Below, one piece after another: positions 8,773 through 17,422 of a DNA stretch of 64,000 nt (within the stretch, counting starts at the first letter, position 1; every line of letters begins with the position of its first letter). Position numbers and translations under genes: made by a program. Source of the DNA: Candidatus Gastranaerophilales bacterium (GTDB lineage: Bacteria > Cyanobacteriota > Vampirovibrionia > Gastranaerophilales > Gastranaerophilaceae); assembly GCA_944323685.1 (NCBI GenBank), contig CALUTJ010000006.1:1-64000 (forward strand), given 5' to 3'. The notes beneath the pieces are model-generated. The model ran no database searches and was not told the origin of the DNA. It worked only from the letters and a program-made list of their open reading frames with translations.

Positions 8773-8949
8773 TTATTCTTTGTTGTCGGCAAGAATTTTT
8801 ACAATAGAAGCAAGCGAAACTATCACACACAATCCGCAGAGCATAATCAAAAAGCTGTCTAATATTCTTAAGTGGATATGAAAAACTTGTGTAAACGAAT
8901 ACACTAACACAGCAATAACATAAAGACCAATTAAGTGTTCGGATTTCAT
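8773..8949 (-). CDS. 58-aa small membrane protein
   Basis: A short frame between recN and the SulP gene. It encodes MKSEHLIGLYVIAVLVYSF at the N-terminus, a short polar HIHLRILDS turn and a second hydrophobic helix (FLIMLCGLCVIVSLASIV), ending KILADNKE. Two predicted transmembrane helices. A GGGG stretch lies ahead of the ATG as a weak ribosome-binding site. Same direction as both neighbours and fills the gap neatly, which supports it as real. Function unknown. Confidence 0.5.
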   Translation of the reverse strand: MKSEHLIGLYVIAVLVYSFTQVFHIHLRILDSFLIMLCGLCVIVSLASIVKILADNKE

Positions 8950-8987
8950 ATTAATAACCCCATATTTTGACGCAGTATTACTATATA

Positions 8988-10640
8988 TTAACCGTTTATC
9001 AATTGTTTTGCAAATTTTACGGAATCTTCAGTAATTTCGCCGGCAGCAAGCATTGCTATGGCTTTAATTTTGTTTTCTTCATTTAGATTATACACTTTTA
9101 CCGCAGTTTGTCCATCCTGTGTTTTGGCGACATAAAAATGTCTGTCGGATTTTGCGGCTATAATAGGCTGATGTGTTATTGAAATAATCTGATGAGATTG
9201 TGCAAGCTCAGAAATAGTCTGGGCAACTGCCTGACACGCGTTACCCGATATGCCGGTATCAATTTCGTCAAAAATAATGGTGTCTATATTATCTGCTTTT
9301 GCAAATATTGTCTTAATTGCAAGCATCACGCGAGAAATTTCCCCTCCTGACGCAATTCTGGCAAGTGGTTTCGGGGCTTCCGATATGTTTGTCGAGATTA
9401 AGAACTCAACGCTGTCAAATCCGTCAGAACAATATTCACACTCGTTTATGCTGATTTCAAAACGGACTTTAGGCATGTCTAGTTTTTCAAGCTGGTTTGT
9501 CATTACCTTGCTTAAGTGGCCTGCGAGTTGTTTTCTTGATTCACTCAAAACCTTTGCTCTGCTGCTCATCCGGATCAGCAATTCATCCTTTTGCTTTTCA
9601 AGCTCAATTATCTCGTCCTGAGAAAATTCAATGGAATTATATTCTTTTGTGAAATTGTCATAAGATTCCATGACCTGTTCCAGTGTAGAACCGTATTTGC
9701 GTTTGAGCTTTTCAAGCACATCAATTCTTTGAGACACCTCATCCATACGCTGCTCGTCAAGCTCCATTGCTTCTGCATAATTTCTCAGGTTAGACGAAAT
9801 TTCCCTTAATGTCTCCTGCGCATTGATTAAATCACTTTCGTAATCGCAAAGGGAATTGTCAGTTTCTGCCGCTTTGGATATACTGGTTTTTACCTTGCCG
9901 AGAGCATCCAGAATACAGCCGTCTTCGCCGTATAACGTCCAGTATGCCGAATAAGTAAGTTCTTTTAATTTTTCTGCGTTAGAAAGCACGTTTAACTCAT
10001 CTTCGAGCTTTTTGTCTTCTTCAAGATCCTCTATTTGAGCAGACTCAATTTCATTTATCTGGAATTTTAAAAACTCAATCTGCTGTTCATCAATCTGCGA
10101 TTTATTGCTTAGCTCATTCAGCTTTTTGGTAACCTGTTGGTAGTTTGTGAATAATTCTTTGTATTCCTCGAGAAGCTTTTTATGCTCCAGATCCCCGTAG
10201 CTGTCTAAAAGTTTTATATGGTACTTCGGCTGAATATAAGTATATGTCATGTGCTGGCTGTGAATGTCAATAAACATTTCACGCAGATTTTTTATCAAAT
10301 CCTGTGTAACCAGTGCCCCGTTGACACGCGAGCGTGAACCTGATTCTGTTATTTCTCTTGATAAAATCAATTCATTGCCGTAATCTTCTATGCCGTAATC
10401 TTCAATAATCTTTTGCGGCAAAGGCTCTTTCAGCTCAAGAGTAAGCTCTATAACCGCTCTGTTTTTGCCTGTTTGGATAAGCTCTTTATTTGCACGTGCG
10501 CCGAACGCAAGGTCAATTGCGTTGATAATAATACTCTTACCCGCACCTGTTTCACCAGTTATTACGTTGAAACCTCTGCCAAAATCTATTTCAAGTTCAT
10601 CTATTATTATAAAATCTTTTATTCGTAGTGTTTTAATCAT
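8988..10640 (-). CDS. recN: DNA repair protein RecN
   Basis: 550-aa SMC-like ATPase of double-strand break repair. Walker A G-E-T-G-A-G-K-S lies at residues 29-36, a central coiled coil spans roughly 150-350 (rich in Glu/Lys/Gln), and the C-terminal head has the ABC signature (LARIASGGEISRVMLAIK) and Walker B (TIIFDEIDTGISG). The start was set at the ATG overlapping the nadK stop (ATGA), giving the family-typical N-terminus MIKTLRIKDFIIID. The longer frame upstream would run into nadK. Coupled with nadK as a two-gene unit, as in many bacteria. Confidence 0.95.
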   Translation of the reverse strand: MIKTLRIKDFIIIDELEIDFGRGFNVITGETGAGKSIIINAIDLAFGARANKELIQTGKNRAVIELTLELKEPLPQKIIEDYGIEDYGNELILSREITESGSRSRVNGALVTQDLIKNLREMFIDIHSQHMTYTYIQPKYHIKLLDSYGDLEHKKLLEEYKELFTNYQQVTKKLNELSNKSQIDEQQIEFLKFQINEIESAQIEDLEEDKKLEDELNVLSNAEKLKELTYSAYWTLYGEDGCILDALGKVKTSISKAAETDNSLCDYESDLINAQETLREISSNLRNYAEAMELDEQRMDEVSQRIDVLEKLKRKYGSTLEQVMESYDNFTKEYNSIEFSQDEIIELEKQKDELLIRMSSRAKVLSESRKQLAGHLSKVMTNQLEKLDMPKVRFEISINECEYCSDGFDSVEFLISTNISEAPKPLARIASGGEISRVMLAIKTIFAKADNIDTIIFDEIDTGISGNACQAVAQTISELAQSHQIISITHQPIIAAKSDRHFYVAKTQDGQTAVKVYNLNEENKIKAIAMLAAGEITEDSVKFAKQLING

Positions 10641-11467
10641 AATCGCCGTTCCGGTGCAACTCCCCATTGCAGCTTTTCTCTTAATATAGAATAAAAACCG
10701 TTATTTTCTTTTTGAAGAATAACAAGTTTTGCCTCAACACTGCTTTTCTTAATAATTACACAATCATCTGCCGAAATATCTATTGTATCCTGTCCGTCTG
10801 TAGACATTTTTAGTCTGCCGCAGGTATTGCAGCTGGTTATTTTAATTTCCTCATCTGCCGGAATAACAAGAGGTCTTGCGGTGAGAGTATGTGCACAAAT
10901 CGGCACAATAACCATTGCATCGAGTCCCGGAACAAGCACAGGCCCGCCGGCAGACAGTGTGTATGCCGTAGAACCGGTAGGGGTGGAGATAATGATGCCG
11001 TCAGCAAGATAGTCACACACTACTTTCCCGTTTATGTACAAAAATAATTTTGATGTTCGGGAAAAAGTATCTCCCTTAATGACTATGTCGTTTAGTGCCA
11101 GTACATTATCATTATAGGCAGAAAGCATCATCCTGCTTTCAATACGGTATTCTTTGTTAATTAGTTTTTTTATGGATGCTTCAATTTCATCAGTATTAGC
11201 TTGAGCCAAAAAACCCAAACGTCCAAGGTTTATACCGAGAATAGGTACATTTTTGGGCGCATAAAATCTGGCGGCTTTAAGCAAAGTACCGTCTCCGCCT
11301 ATTGTAATAACAAGCGATGCGTTTGAATCGTATTTTGACGAGGGTGTCACAACACTCTTTAGTCCGTAAGATGTTAGCACCTCTTTTGTTTGTATTGCAA
11401 TTGTGTAGGATTCTTTGACATCCTCATTGTACACAATTGATATATTGTTAAATGACAGCATTTCCAT
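10637..11467 (-). CDS. nadK: NAD kinase
   Basis: 276-aa enzyme that phosphorylates NAD+ to NADP+. The diagnostic G-G-D-G-T-L-L motif is at residues 57-63, and the second family motif, DGIIISTPTGSTAYTLSAGGP, follows in the C-terminal half. The ATG at 11467 or the one two codons later could be used. The end overlaps the recN start by 4 nt. Divergently transcribed from the OmpH-like gene across a 200-nt AT-rich gap. Confidence 0.95.
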   Translation of the reverse strand: MEMLSFNNISIVYNEDVKESYTIAIQTKEVLTSYGLKSVVTPSSKYDSNASLVITIGGDGTLLKAARFYAPKNVPILGINLGRLGFLAQANTDEIEASIKKLINKEYRIESRMMLSAYNDNVLALNDIVIKGDTFSRTSKLFLYINGKVVCDYLADGIIISTPTGSTAYTLSAGGPVLVPGLDAMVIVPICAHTLTARPLVIPADEEIKITSCNTCGRLKMSTDGQDTIDISADDCVIIKKSSVEAKLVILQKENNGFYSILREKLQWGVAPERRL

Positions 11468-11668
11468 AAAAGGATTATACTATAACAGACAAAACTAACC
11501 AATAATTTTTTAGCTTTTACTTTTATATTTTGTACTTTTAACACAGAAATATCTACAAGAGGGTTTCTTGCAAGAAATTTATCATATAAAAAATATATTT
11601 ACTAAATCAGCAGAATATGCTAATCTTAATTAAAATATTTAGTGTACAAATAGAAAAGAGAGAGTTTA

Positions 11669-12112
11669 ATGAAAAAATTACTTACTTTAATTGCTTTGCT
11701 TGCTATGTGCTCACCTGTATTAGCTGCTGATAAGTATGCATCTGTCGATATTGACAAAGTTTTAAAAGGCTACAAAAAAACTGATGCAATAAATAAAACA
11801 TTCCAGCAGCGTGATGCAGATATAAGAGTCTTTATCGTAGAAGCTCAGAAAAAAGTAGTTGGTGCAACTACTGATGCTGAAAGAAAAAAACTTGAAGACA
11901 AATACGCTAAAGAATTAAAATCAAAAATGGATAAACTCCAGAAAGATAAAATTACAGCATTGCAGTCAATTGAAAATGACGTAAGAAAAGCAATCGAAGC
12001 TGAAGGAAAAAAGGGTGTTTATGCTCTGATTTTGACAAGCAACACAACTCTTTACGGTACTGTTGATATTTCAGACAGCATAATCAAAACTTTGAACGCT
12101 ACAGCCAAGTAA
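11669..12112 (+). CDS. OmpH/Skp-like periplasmic chaperone
   Basis: 147-aa exported protein. The signal peptide is MKKLLTLIALLAMCSPVLA (cleavage near residue 19-20), followed by Y-A-S-V-D-I-D-K-V-L, which resembles the 'iavVdvqkvl' start of OmpH/Skp proteins, then a Lys/Glu-rich helical hairpin (about 40-115) and a short C-terminal strand region. Skp-type proteins hold unfolded outer-membrane proteins in the periplasm. Its place just ahead of the lipid A operon fits the common skp-lpxD-lpxA neighbourhood, although a minus-strand gene sits between. Followed by a strong terminator. Confidence 0.8.
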   Translation: MKKLLTLIALLAMCSPVLAADKYASVDIDKVLKGYKKTDAINKTFQQRDADIRVFIVEAQKKVVGATTDAERKKLEDKYAKELKSKMDKLQKDKITALQSIENDVRKAIEAEGKKGVYALILTSNTTLYGTVDISDSIIKTLNATAK

Positions 12113-12132
12113 GATATGTTTGTATAAATACT

Positions 12133-12164
12133 AAAAAGGTAAACTCAAAAGAGTTTACCTTTTT
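12133..12164. terminator. bidirectional terminator after the OmpH-like gene
   Basis: AAAAAGGTAAACTC / GAGTTTACCTTTTT with a 4-A loop: a 14-bp perfect stem with T-runs on both strands. Serves the convergent pair at 11669-12112 and 12183-12461. Confidence 0.85.
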
Positions 12165-12182
12165 GTTTGTTATTAATGTTAA

Positions 12183-12461
12183 TTACGCTAATGTTCCGCC
12201 TGATACGAAGTTCATTACGTCAAAAAGTGTGTCTTTAACAAAAGCAACCGCGAGTTCTTGAACGGGTCTTTTGTCAATATAATCAAATGCGATATATAAC
12301 GGATCTCTTGAATTTTTAAATCTCATTCTGAGATCTTTTTTATCAAGTATAGCAAGGCTTGCTTGAAGTTTATTTTCCTGTTGAGCTTTTCTTAAAAGGG
12401 GTCTGAACTGTCCGTTACCGCCTCTGTTATTATTTGTATTTCCTGCCGGGTTGATTGACAT
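12183..12461 (-). CDS. 92-aa hypothetical protein
   Basis: Small soluble protein: a Gly/Asn-rich start (M-S-I-N-P-A-G-N-T-N-N-N), a basic middle (RPLLRKAQQENK, DLRMRFKNSRDP) and a more hydrophobic C-terminus ending FVSGGTLA. AAAGGAG ribosome-binding site directly upstream. The upstream region carries two GTATATAC palindromes 22 bp apart, a pattern repeated before the 62-aa gene at 33248-33436. Both proteins start M-[S/I]-[I/N]-[N/A] and are Ala/Arg-rich, but they are not clearly homologous. Function unknown. Confidence 0.7.
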   Translation of the reverse strand: MSINPAGNTNNNRGGNGQFRPLLRKAQQENKLQASLAILDKKDLRMRFKNSRDPLYIAFDYIDKRPVQELAVAFVKDTLFDVMNFVSGGTLA

Positions 12462-12497
12462 TTTAGAATCTCCTTTATATCTCTTATATATATAAAG

Positions 12498-12527
12498 GTA
12501 TATACTTTTTTAAAATTGCGTATATAC
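12498..12527 (-). promoter_or_regulatory. paired GTATATAC boxes, 22-bp spacing
   Basis: Perfect 8-bp palindromes GTATATAC at 12498-12505 and 12520-12527, upstream of the 92-aa gene and next to a TATATATA stretch that could be its -10. Same pair geometry as at 33486-33515. Confidence 0.4.
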
Positions 12528-12584
12528 TCATTATTTGTTACAAAAAGTTTACATAACGAAAATATTAAATATATATAAATATTT

Positions 12585-12613
12585 TTGTATTTTTGGCTTG
12601 ATGGTATTAAAAT
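12585..12613 (+). promoter_or_regulatory. candidate promoter of the lipid A operon
   Basis: TTGTAT, 17-bp spacer, TAAAAT, about 50 nt before lpxD. The surrounding DNA is very AT-rich, so chance is possible. Confidence 0.35.
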
Positions 12614-12663
12614 AAATAAATACCAACAAACTAATAGAGGGAAAGAGGAAAAGAGGATAATAT

Positions 12664-13752
12664 ATGAAAAGTTACAGAATAGAGGAATTATCTGAAATCG
12701 TAGGCGGTATACTTACTAAGATAAATGAAGCAAGTATAAACAAATTATTGCCGCCCCTGCTCGCCGATGAAGAATCTCTTGCGCTTGCGCTGTCTGAAGA
12801 AGAAATCGAAAACCTTATGAAAACAAAAGCAAAGGTTGCACTTGTTCCTCTGGGAGTAAACTTTGAACATATATCAACAATAGAAGTAGAGCGCCCCAGA
12901 CTCGCAATGATGAAACTTCTCCACCTGTTTTATGATGCACCTGATGCTCCTGTAGGTATTCATCCGTCAGCTGTTATTCATCCTGAAGCGAAAATCGGTG
13001 AAAATGTTTCTATAGGGCCTAACGTTGTTATTTCAAGAAATGCAGTTGTAGGTAACAATACAAAACTGCTTGCTAATATATACATCGGCAAAAACTGCAC
13101 AGTTGGTGAAAATTGTCTTTTCCACGCGGGGGTAAATATTGGTGACAACTCGCATATCGGCAACAGAGTTATCCTCCAGCACGGTGTAAGTATCGGTGCT
13201 GACGGTTTCAGCTTTGTAACAGAAAATCCCGACGTTATTGAACAGGCACGTAAAGAAGGTTCTGTAAAAGAATCCAATACAAAACAAAAAGTTTATAAAA
13301 TCCCATCTATAGGCGGAGTTGTAATAGCTGATGACGTGGAAATCGGTGCTAACACATGCATAGACAGAGGCACAATCGAAAATACAATGATAGGGCCTCA
13401 AACAAAAATCGACAACCTTGTGCAAATAGGTCACAACTGCAAAATCGGCGGCGCTTGTATGATTGTTTCTCAGGTAGGGCTTGCTGGAAGCTGCAAAATC
13501 GGCGACCGTGTAGTAATTGCCGGTCAGGCCGGTCTGGCTGACCACTTGAGCATCGGTTCTGATTCAATCATTATGGCTCAGGCCGGTGTTACAAAATCAT
13601 TCCCTGACAAATCAATTATCATCGGTGCTCCGGCTGTTCCGAGAAAAGACTTTATAAAACAGCTCAAGATGCTTAAATCAGCAGAAGAAGCCGTTTCTAA
13701 ATTTAAAAAATACGAACATTTACTCGATACACTTGAACAAGGGGAAGAATAA
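12664..13752 (+). CDS. lpxD: UDP-3-O-(3-hydroxyacyl)glucosamine N-acyltransferase
   Basis: 362-aa acyltransferase of lipid A synthesis that adds the second 3-hydroxyacyl chain to UDP-acyl-glucosamine. The N-terminal uridine-binding domain (about 1-100) is followed by a long left-handed beta helix of hexapeptide repeats ([18 protein letters not shown] onward) with the LpxD-type [11 protein letters not shown] segment and catalytic-type His (QIGHNCKIG). The C-terminal helix region ([13 protein letters not shown]) is present, so the protein is full length. A purine-rich leader (GGGAAAGAGGAAAAGAGGA) serves as ribosome-binding site. The stop overlaps the lpxC ATG. Confidence 0.96.
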   Translation: MKSYRIEELSEIVGGILTKINEASINKLLPPLLADEESLALALSEEEIENLMKTKAKVALVPLGVNFEHISTIEVERPRLAMMKLLHLFYDAPDAPVGIHPSAVIHPEAKIGENVSIGPNVVISRNAVVGNNTKLLANIYIGKNCTVGENCLFHAGVNIGDNSHIGNRVILQHGVSIGADGFSFVTENPDVIEQARKEGSVKESNTKQKVYKIPSIGGVVIADDVEIGANTCIDRGTIENTMIGPQTKIDNLVQIGHNCKIGGACMIVSQVGLAGSCKIGDRVVIAGQAGLADHLSIGSDSIIMAQAGVTKSFPDKSIIIGAPAVPRKDFIKQLKMLKSAEEAVSKFKKYEHLLDTLEQGEE

Positions 13753-14567
13753 TGACTATGACCGCAACAGTTAATACAATATTAAAAGAAGTATCTGTAT
13801 CGTCAAAAGGCTTGATGACCGGTGTTGATTCAACTGCAAGGCTTGTGCCGTCAGATAAAAAAGGCATCAGATTCCACCTCGGGGATAATGTTATCGAGGC
13901 AAGTGTTGATAATGTTGTTTCTACGGAACACTGCACGGTAATCGGCAATCAAAATATGAAAGTTATGCTGATTGAACATTTTATGGCTGCTTGTGCAATC
14001 TGTCATATAGAAGCAACAGATGTTTATCTTACCCATTTTGAAATGCCGATATTAGGCGGCGGTTCAAAAGAGTGGGTTGATATATTTAAAGAAGCAGGCA
14101 ATACGGCAAAAGAAAGCTATATCTTAACAGAGCCGGTTTCTTACTTTAACGGAAAAACTCATTTGATAGTTATGCCATCTGACGAGTTTAAAGTTACTTA
14201 TTCCGTAAACTTTAACCACCCTGAACTTAATCACAGATGGGTGTCTATGGAAAAAGACAAATTAAATGAAATTATCGAGGCAAGAACATTCGGTTATTTG
14301 AAAGAGCTTGAAATGTTACAGGCAGCCGGTTACGCAAGAGGCGTAAGTATTGAAAATACCGTAGGTATGACAGATGACGGTTACACAACAGAGCTAAAAA
14401 GCGATTTTGAACCTGTAAAACATAAAATTCTTGATTTAATCGGTGATTTTTATTTAACAGGCTTTAACCCGCTTGATTTAAAAGCAGAGGTAATTGTTAA
14501 AGAAGCAGGCCATGCCGTACATGTAAAAGTGGCAAAGCTGCTTAAAGATAAAATACAAAAAGTTTAA
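13752..14567 (+). CDS. lpxC: UDP-3-O-acyl-N-acetylglucosamine deacetylase
   Basis: 271-aa zinc amidase catalysing the committed step of lipid A synthesis. Zinc ligands are visible as the His of LIEHFMAA (His76) and the H-x-x-x-D pair of KHKILDLIGD; the catalytic-type His of AGHAVHVK is near the C-terminus. The segment FEMPILGGGSKEW matches the family's 'D/E-x-P-..D.S' region. At 271 aa it is a single-domain LpxC of cyanobacterial-type length, shorter than the ~305 aa E. coli enzyme. Start overlaps lpxD (TAATG); fabZ follows after 13 nt. Confidence 0.95.
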   Translation: MTMTATVNTILKEVSVSSKGLMTGVDSTARLVPSDKKGIRFHLGDNVIEASVDNVVSTEHCTVIGNQNMKVMLIEHFMAACAICHIEATDVYLTHFEMPILGGGSKEWVDIFKEAGNTAKESYILTEPVSYFNGKTHLIVMPSDEFKVTYSVNFNHPELNHRWVSMEKDKLNEIIEARTFGYLKELEMLQAAGYARGVSIENTVGMTDDGYTTELKSDFEPVKHKILDLIGDFYLTGFNPLDLKAEVIVKEAGHAVHVKVAKLLKDKIQKV

Positions 14568-14580
14568 TAAGGAGTTATAG

Positions 14581-15036
14581 ATGACAGAACAAACTACTAA
14601 TGAAGAAAAGTTACAGTTTGATGTAATGCAAATTATGGATATGATTCCTCACAGATATCCGTTTTTGCTGGTAGATCGCATTACTGAATGCGTACCGGGA
14701 AAATATTCAAAAGGTTATAAAAACCTGACATTTAATGAACCTTTCTTTCAGGGGCATTTTCCGGGCAATCCGATTATGCCGGGGGTTTTGCAGACAGAAG
14801 CTCTTGCTCAATTAGGTGCAGGAATTTTAATGACTATGCCTGAATACAAGGGTAAACTCGTTGTTTACGCAGGTATTGATAATTGCAGATTCAAAAGAAT
14901 TGTCCGCCCCGGTGACAGACTCGATATGGAAGTTGAACTCGTAAAAGTCAAAGGGCCGATTATCAAAGCTCAGGGTAAAGCTAGTGTAGACGGTCAGCTT
15001 GCTATGTCTGCGGATATGATTTTTTCAGTAATGTAA
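14581..15036 (+). CDS. fabZ: 3-hydroxyacyl-[ACP] dehydratase
   Basis: 151-aa hot-dog-fold dehydratase of fatty acid elongation. The signature H-R-Y-P-F-L-L-V-D-R contains the catalytic His, and FQGHFPGNPIMPGVLQTEALAQ carries the conserved Glu. AAGGAG precedes the ATG. Its position between lpxC and lpxA is the classic arrangement: FabZ and the Lpx acyltransferases draw on the same 3-hydroxyacyl-ACP pool. Confidence 0.97.
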   Translation: MTEQTTNEEKLQFDVMQIMDMIPHRYPFLLVDRITECVPGKYSKGYKNLTFNEPFFQGHFPGNPIMPGVLQTEALAQLGAGILMTMPEYKGKLVVYAGIDNCRFKRIVRPGDRLDMEVELVKVKGPIIKAQGKASVDGQLAMSADMIFSVM

Positions 15037-15086
15037 TTTAGTTTTAATAATCCGGTATAATCCGGAAATTTAAGAATGGAGCCAAA

Positions 15087-15875
15087 ATGATTGATAACAG
15101 AGCAATAATATCTGATGACGCTCAAATAGGCAGCAATGTAACTATTGGTGCTAATGCTGTTATAGGCAAGAACGTAAAAATAGGCGACAATGTAATAATA
15201 ATGCCTAACGCATATCTTGAACACTGCGAAATAGGAGACGGCACGGTTATTTCTCCGTTTGCCAGCATTGGTACCGCGCCGCAGGATTTAGGATACAAAA
15301 ACGAACCGACAAAATCAATAATCGGCAAAAACTGTATTATAAAAGAATATGCGACGGTTAACCGTGCATCCGGTGAAGGGAAAGCAACGATTGTCGGAAA
15401 CAAATGCATGCTTATGACATCATCTCACGTTGCTCATAACTGTGTGTTAGAGGATGAAGTTATCATGGCAAACCTTGCAACCATTGGCGGTCACTGTCAC
15501 GTTGGCTTCGGTGCTTTTTTGGGAGGTATGAGCGTATTTCACCAGAATTTAAGAATCGGTGAAATGTGTATAATAAGCGGCTTTTCCGCTGCAAGAATGG
15601 ACTGTCTGCCTTATGTTAAAGGAGAAGGACGTCCGCCTATTCCTCACGGAATTAACGCTATCGGCTTAAAAAGAAGAGGAATCCCATCAGAAGTGCGTGA
15701 CCATTTGAAAGAAGCTCTAAAAATTTTAAAATCAGAAAAATATCTTATTTCAAAAGCCTGTGATGTAATCGAACAGGAAGTTCCGCAGGATGAATATGTT
15801 AAAAAATTCGTTCAATTCATCCGTGAATCCAAAAGGGGAATCACCTTAAGAAAAGCTGAAAATACGATGTTTTAA
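15087..15875 (+). CDS. lpxA: UDP-N-acetylglucosamine O-acyltransferase
   Basis: 262-aa first enzyme of lipid A synthesis. The N-terminal two thirds is a hexapeptide-repeat beta helix (IGSNVTIGANAVIGKNV and onward), with the LpxA-specific stretch VNRASGEGKATIVGNKC and catalytic-type His in MTSSHVAHNC. The C-terminal helical domain begins near GINAIGLKRRGIP, a strong family signature. RBS is GGAG before the ATG. Last gene of the operon, closed by a terminator. Confidence 0.97.
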   Translation: MIDNRAIISDDAQIGSNVTIGANAVIGKNVKIGDNVIIMPNAYLEHCEIGDGTVISPFASIGTAPQDLGYKNEPTKSIIGKNCIIKEYATVNRASGEGKATIVGNKCMLMTSSHVAHNCVLEDEVIMANLATIGGHCHVGFGAFLGGMSVFHQNLRIGEMCIISGFSAARMDCLPYVKGEGRPPIPHGINAIGLKRRGIPSEVRDHLKEALKILKSEKYLISKACDVIEQEVPQDEYVKKFVQFIRESKRGITLRKAENTMF

Positions 15876-15880
15876 ATATA

Positions 15881-15910
15881 AAAGCGGGACAATTTATTTT
15901 CCCGCTTTTT
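15881..15910 (+). terminator. lipid A operon terminator
   Basis: AAAGCGGGA / TCCCGCTTT, 9-bp stem, followed by TTTTT. Confidence 0.85.
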
Positions 15911-15932
15911 AATTGACAATATCTAAATAAAG

Positions 15933-15957
15933 AAGCCCTCAATTTTTTGAGGGCTTT
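15933..15957 (-). terminator. terminator downstream of rplA
   Basis: AAGCCCTCAA / TTGAGGGCTT stem. On the minus strand it is followed by CTTTATTTA. Lies 40 nt past the rplA stop and suggests the L11-L1 unit ends here, without rplJ-rplL. Confidence 0.65.
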
Positions 15958-15996
15958 AAGATATTAGAATTAATATTAAACTTTAATGTATTAATA

Positions 15997-16719
15997 TTAA
16001 ACGTATTCTTTAACTTCTGCAGCGAGGTTTTTAGTATCCAATTTGATACCAGGCCCCATTGTAGTTGTTAAATATGCAGATTTTACATATACACCTTTAG
16101 CTACGGACGGTTTTGCTCTTAAAACAGCGTCAGCCAGAGTTGCATAGTTTTTCATCAAATCATCGAATGAAAATTTGATTTTGCCGATAGGACAGTGAAT
16201 CATACCCTGTTTGTCAGCTCTGAATTCAACTTTACCTGCTTTAGCGTCTTTAACAGCTTTTGCTACATCAAGTGTAACTGTACCTGTTTTAGGGTTAGGC
16301 ATCAATCCTTTAGGACCTAAAACTCTACCGAGTTTACCTAACATACCCATACAATCAGGTGTTGCAATCAATGTATCAAATTCAAACCAGCCGCCTGCGA
16401 TTTTATCGATAACTTCTTCAGCGCCTGCTTCTTCAGCACCTGCTGCTTTAGCTTCGTCTGCTTTAGTACCTTTAGCAATAACGCAAACTCTTACTTCTTT
16501 ACCCAAACCGGCCGGTAAAACGACTGTTGAGCGGATTTGCTGGTCTGCTCTTTTTACATCGATACCAAGACGCATATGGCATTCAACAGTTTCATCAAAT
16601 TTAACTGTTGCTTCTGATATTTCCTGTAATTTTTTCAATGCATCAGCAGCACTTGAGGGTTGCACAAAACCTTCAAGCATTTCGGCTGCCTTTTTTTGTC
16701 TTTTAGTTAATTTACTCAT
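15997..16719 (-). CDS. rplA: 50S ribosomal protein L1
   Basis: 240-aa L1-stalk protein that also acts as a translational repressor in many bacteria. Typical motifs are present: the [20 protein letters not shown] segment (E. coli 'avEslk..ak FdEsVdv'), [31 protein letters not shown], and the C-terminal [10 protein letters not shown]. Full length. AAAGGAAAAG ribosome-binding site. It follows rplK with a 91-nt spacer carrying a probable L1-type leader, and it is the last gene of the unit. Confidence 0.98.
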   Translation of the reverse strand: MSKLTKRQKKAAEMLEGFVQPSSAADALKKLQEISEATVKFDETVECHMRLGIDVKRADQQIRSTVVLPAGLGKEVRVCVIAKGTKADEAKAAGAEEAGAEEVIDKIAGGWFEFDTLIATPDCMGMLGKLGRVLGPKGLMPNPKTGTVTLDVAKAVKDAKAGKVEFRADKQGMIHCPIGKIKFSFDDLMKNYATLADAVLRAKPSVAKGVYVKSAYLTTTMGPGIKLDTKNLAAEVKEYV

Positions 16720-16733
16720 TTCTTTTCCTTTCT

Positions 16734-16804
16734 GTGGTGATATCGGGTTCTAATCCGTTTCGGGCATTTTATAAAGGTGCGCCCCGTACGGCATCCCCTT
16801 CCAC
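16734..16804 (-). promoter_or_regulatory. candidate L1-type leader before rplA
   Basis: On the minus strand GTGGAAGGGG (16795-16804) is matched 50-odd nt later by ATCACCAC just before the AAAGGA ribosome-binding site, so an outer GTGG/CCAC stem can form. The same two blocks occur before rplK. Confidence 0.45.
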
Positions 16805-16810
16805 TTGTAA

Positions 16811-17236
16811 TTATTCTTCTACTGTAACACCCATTGCTCTGGCTGAACCCTTGAGCATTTTAACAGCTGCCTCAACGGTTGTAGCGTTTAAATCGTTCAT
16901 TTTGATTTTAGCGATTTCTTCTAACTGAGCAACAGTGATTTTGCCGACTTTAGTTTTGTTCGGTGCAGCAGAACCTTTAGGTAAGTTAATAGCTTTTTTA
17001 ATCAAAACAGCAGCCGGAGGGCTTTTGATGATGAATGAAAAGCTTCTGTCTTCGTATACATCAATAACAACAGGAATAATATAACCTGCTTGATCTTGTG
17101 TTTTTGCGTTGAACTGTTTGCAAAAATCCATGATGTTAACACCGTGCTGACCTAATGCAGGGCCGACCGGCGGTGATGGATTTGCTTTGCCTGCTTCAAT
17201 TTGAAGCTTAATTTTTCCAACGATTTTCTTTGCCAT
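16811..17236 (-). CDS. rplK: 50S ribosomal protein L11
   Basis: 141-aa protein of the GTPase-associated centre. Family landmarks: [34 protein letters not shown] in the N-terminal domain and [16 protein letters not shown], then GSARAMGV near the C-terminus. Full length. GAAAGGAGAAC ribosome-binding site. It lies downstream of nusG in the conserved secE-nusG-rplK-rplA order. Confidence 0.98.
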   Translation of the reverse strand: MAKKIVGKIKLQIEAGKANPSPPVGPALGQHGVNIMDFCKQFNAKTQDQAGYIIPVVIDVYEDRSFSFIIKSPPAAVLIKKAINLPKGSAAPNKTKVGKITVAQLEEIAKIKMNDLNATTVEAAVKMLKGSARAMGVTVEE

Positions 17237-17253
17237 TTTATTGTTCTCCTTTC

Positions 17254-17283
17254 GTGGTATAGCGGGGTTTTGCCCCTTCCACC
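17254..17283 (-). promoter_or_regulatory. candidate L1-type leader before rplK
   Basis: Minus strand reads GGTGGAAGGGG, an inner GGGG-AAAA-CCCC-type hairpin, then ATACCAC followed by GAAAGGAG. The GTGGAAGGGG and ACCAC[G/A]AAAGGA blocks are shared with the rplA leader. This is consistent with feedback by ribosomal protein L1 or another r-protein. Confidence 0.5.
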
Positions 17284-17422
17284 TTATTTATCTTTTATTT
17301 GTTTTCGCCTGTCAAATTAAAGATTTTGTCATTTTTTAACTTTATTAATTTTACAACGGCGATATTAAACGGTTACAGCTTAAAATCTTTCGGTTCTGAA
17401 AGCCTCTTAAGCTTTCCGCCAT

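Noticed and set aside
13033-13545. Long antisense frame opposite lpxD
   Set aside because: A shadow of the hexapeptide-repeat coding sequence; the sense strand encodes a clear full-length LpxD.
16211-16753. 180-codon antisense frame opposite rplA
   Set aside because: Shadow of ribosomal protein L1; Ser/Ala/Pro-rich, as expected from reversed codons.
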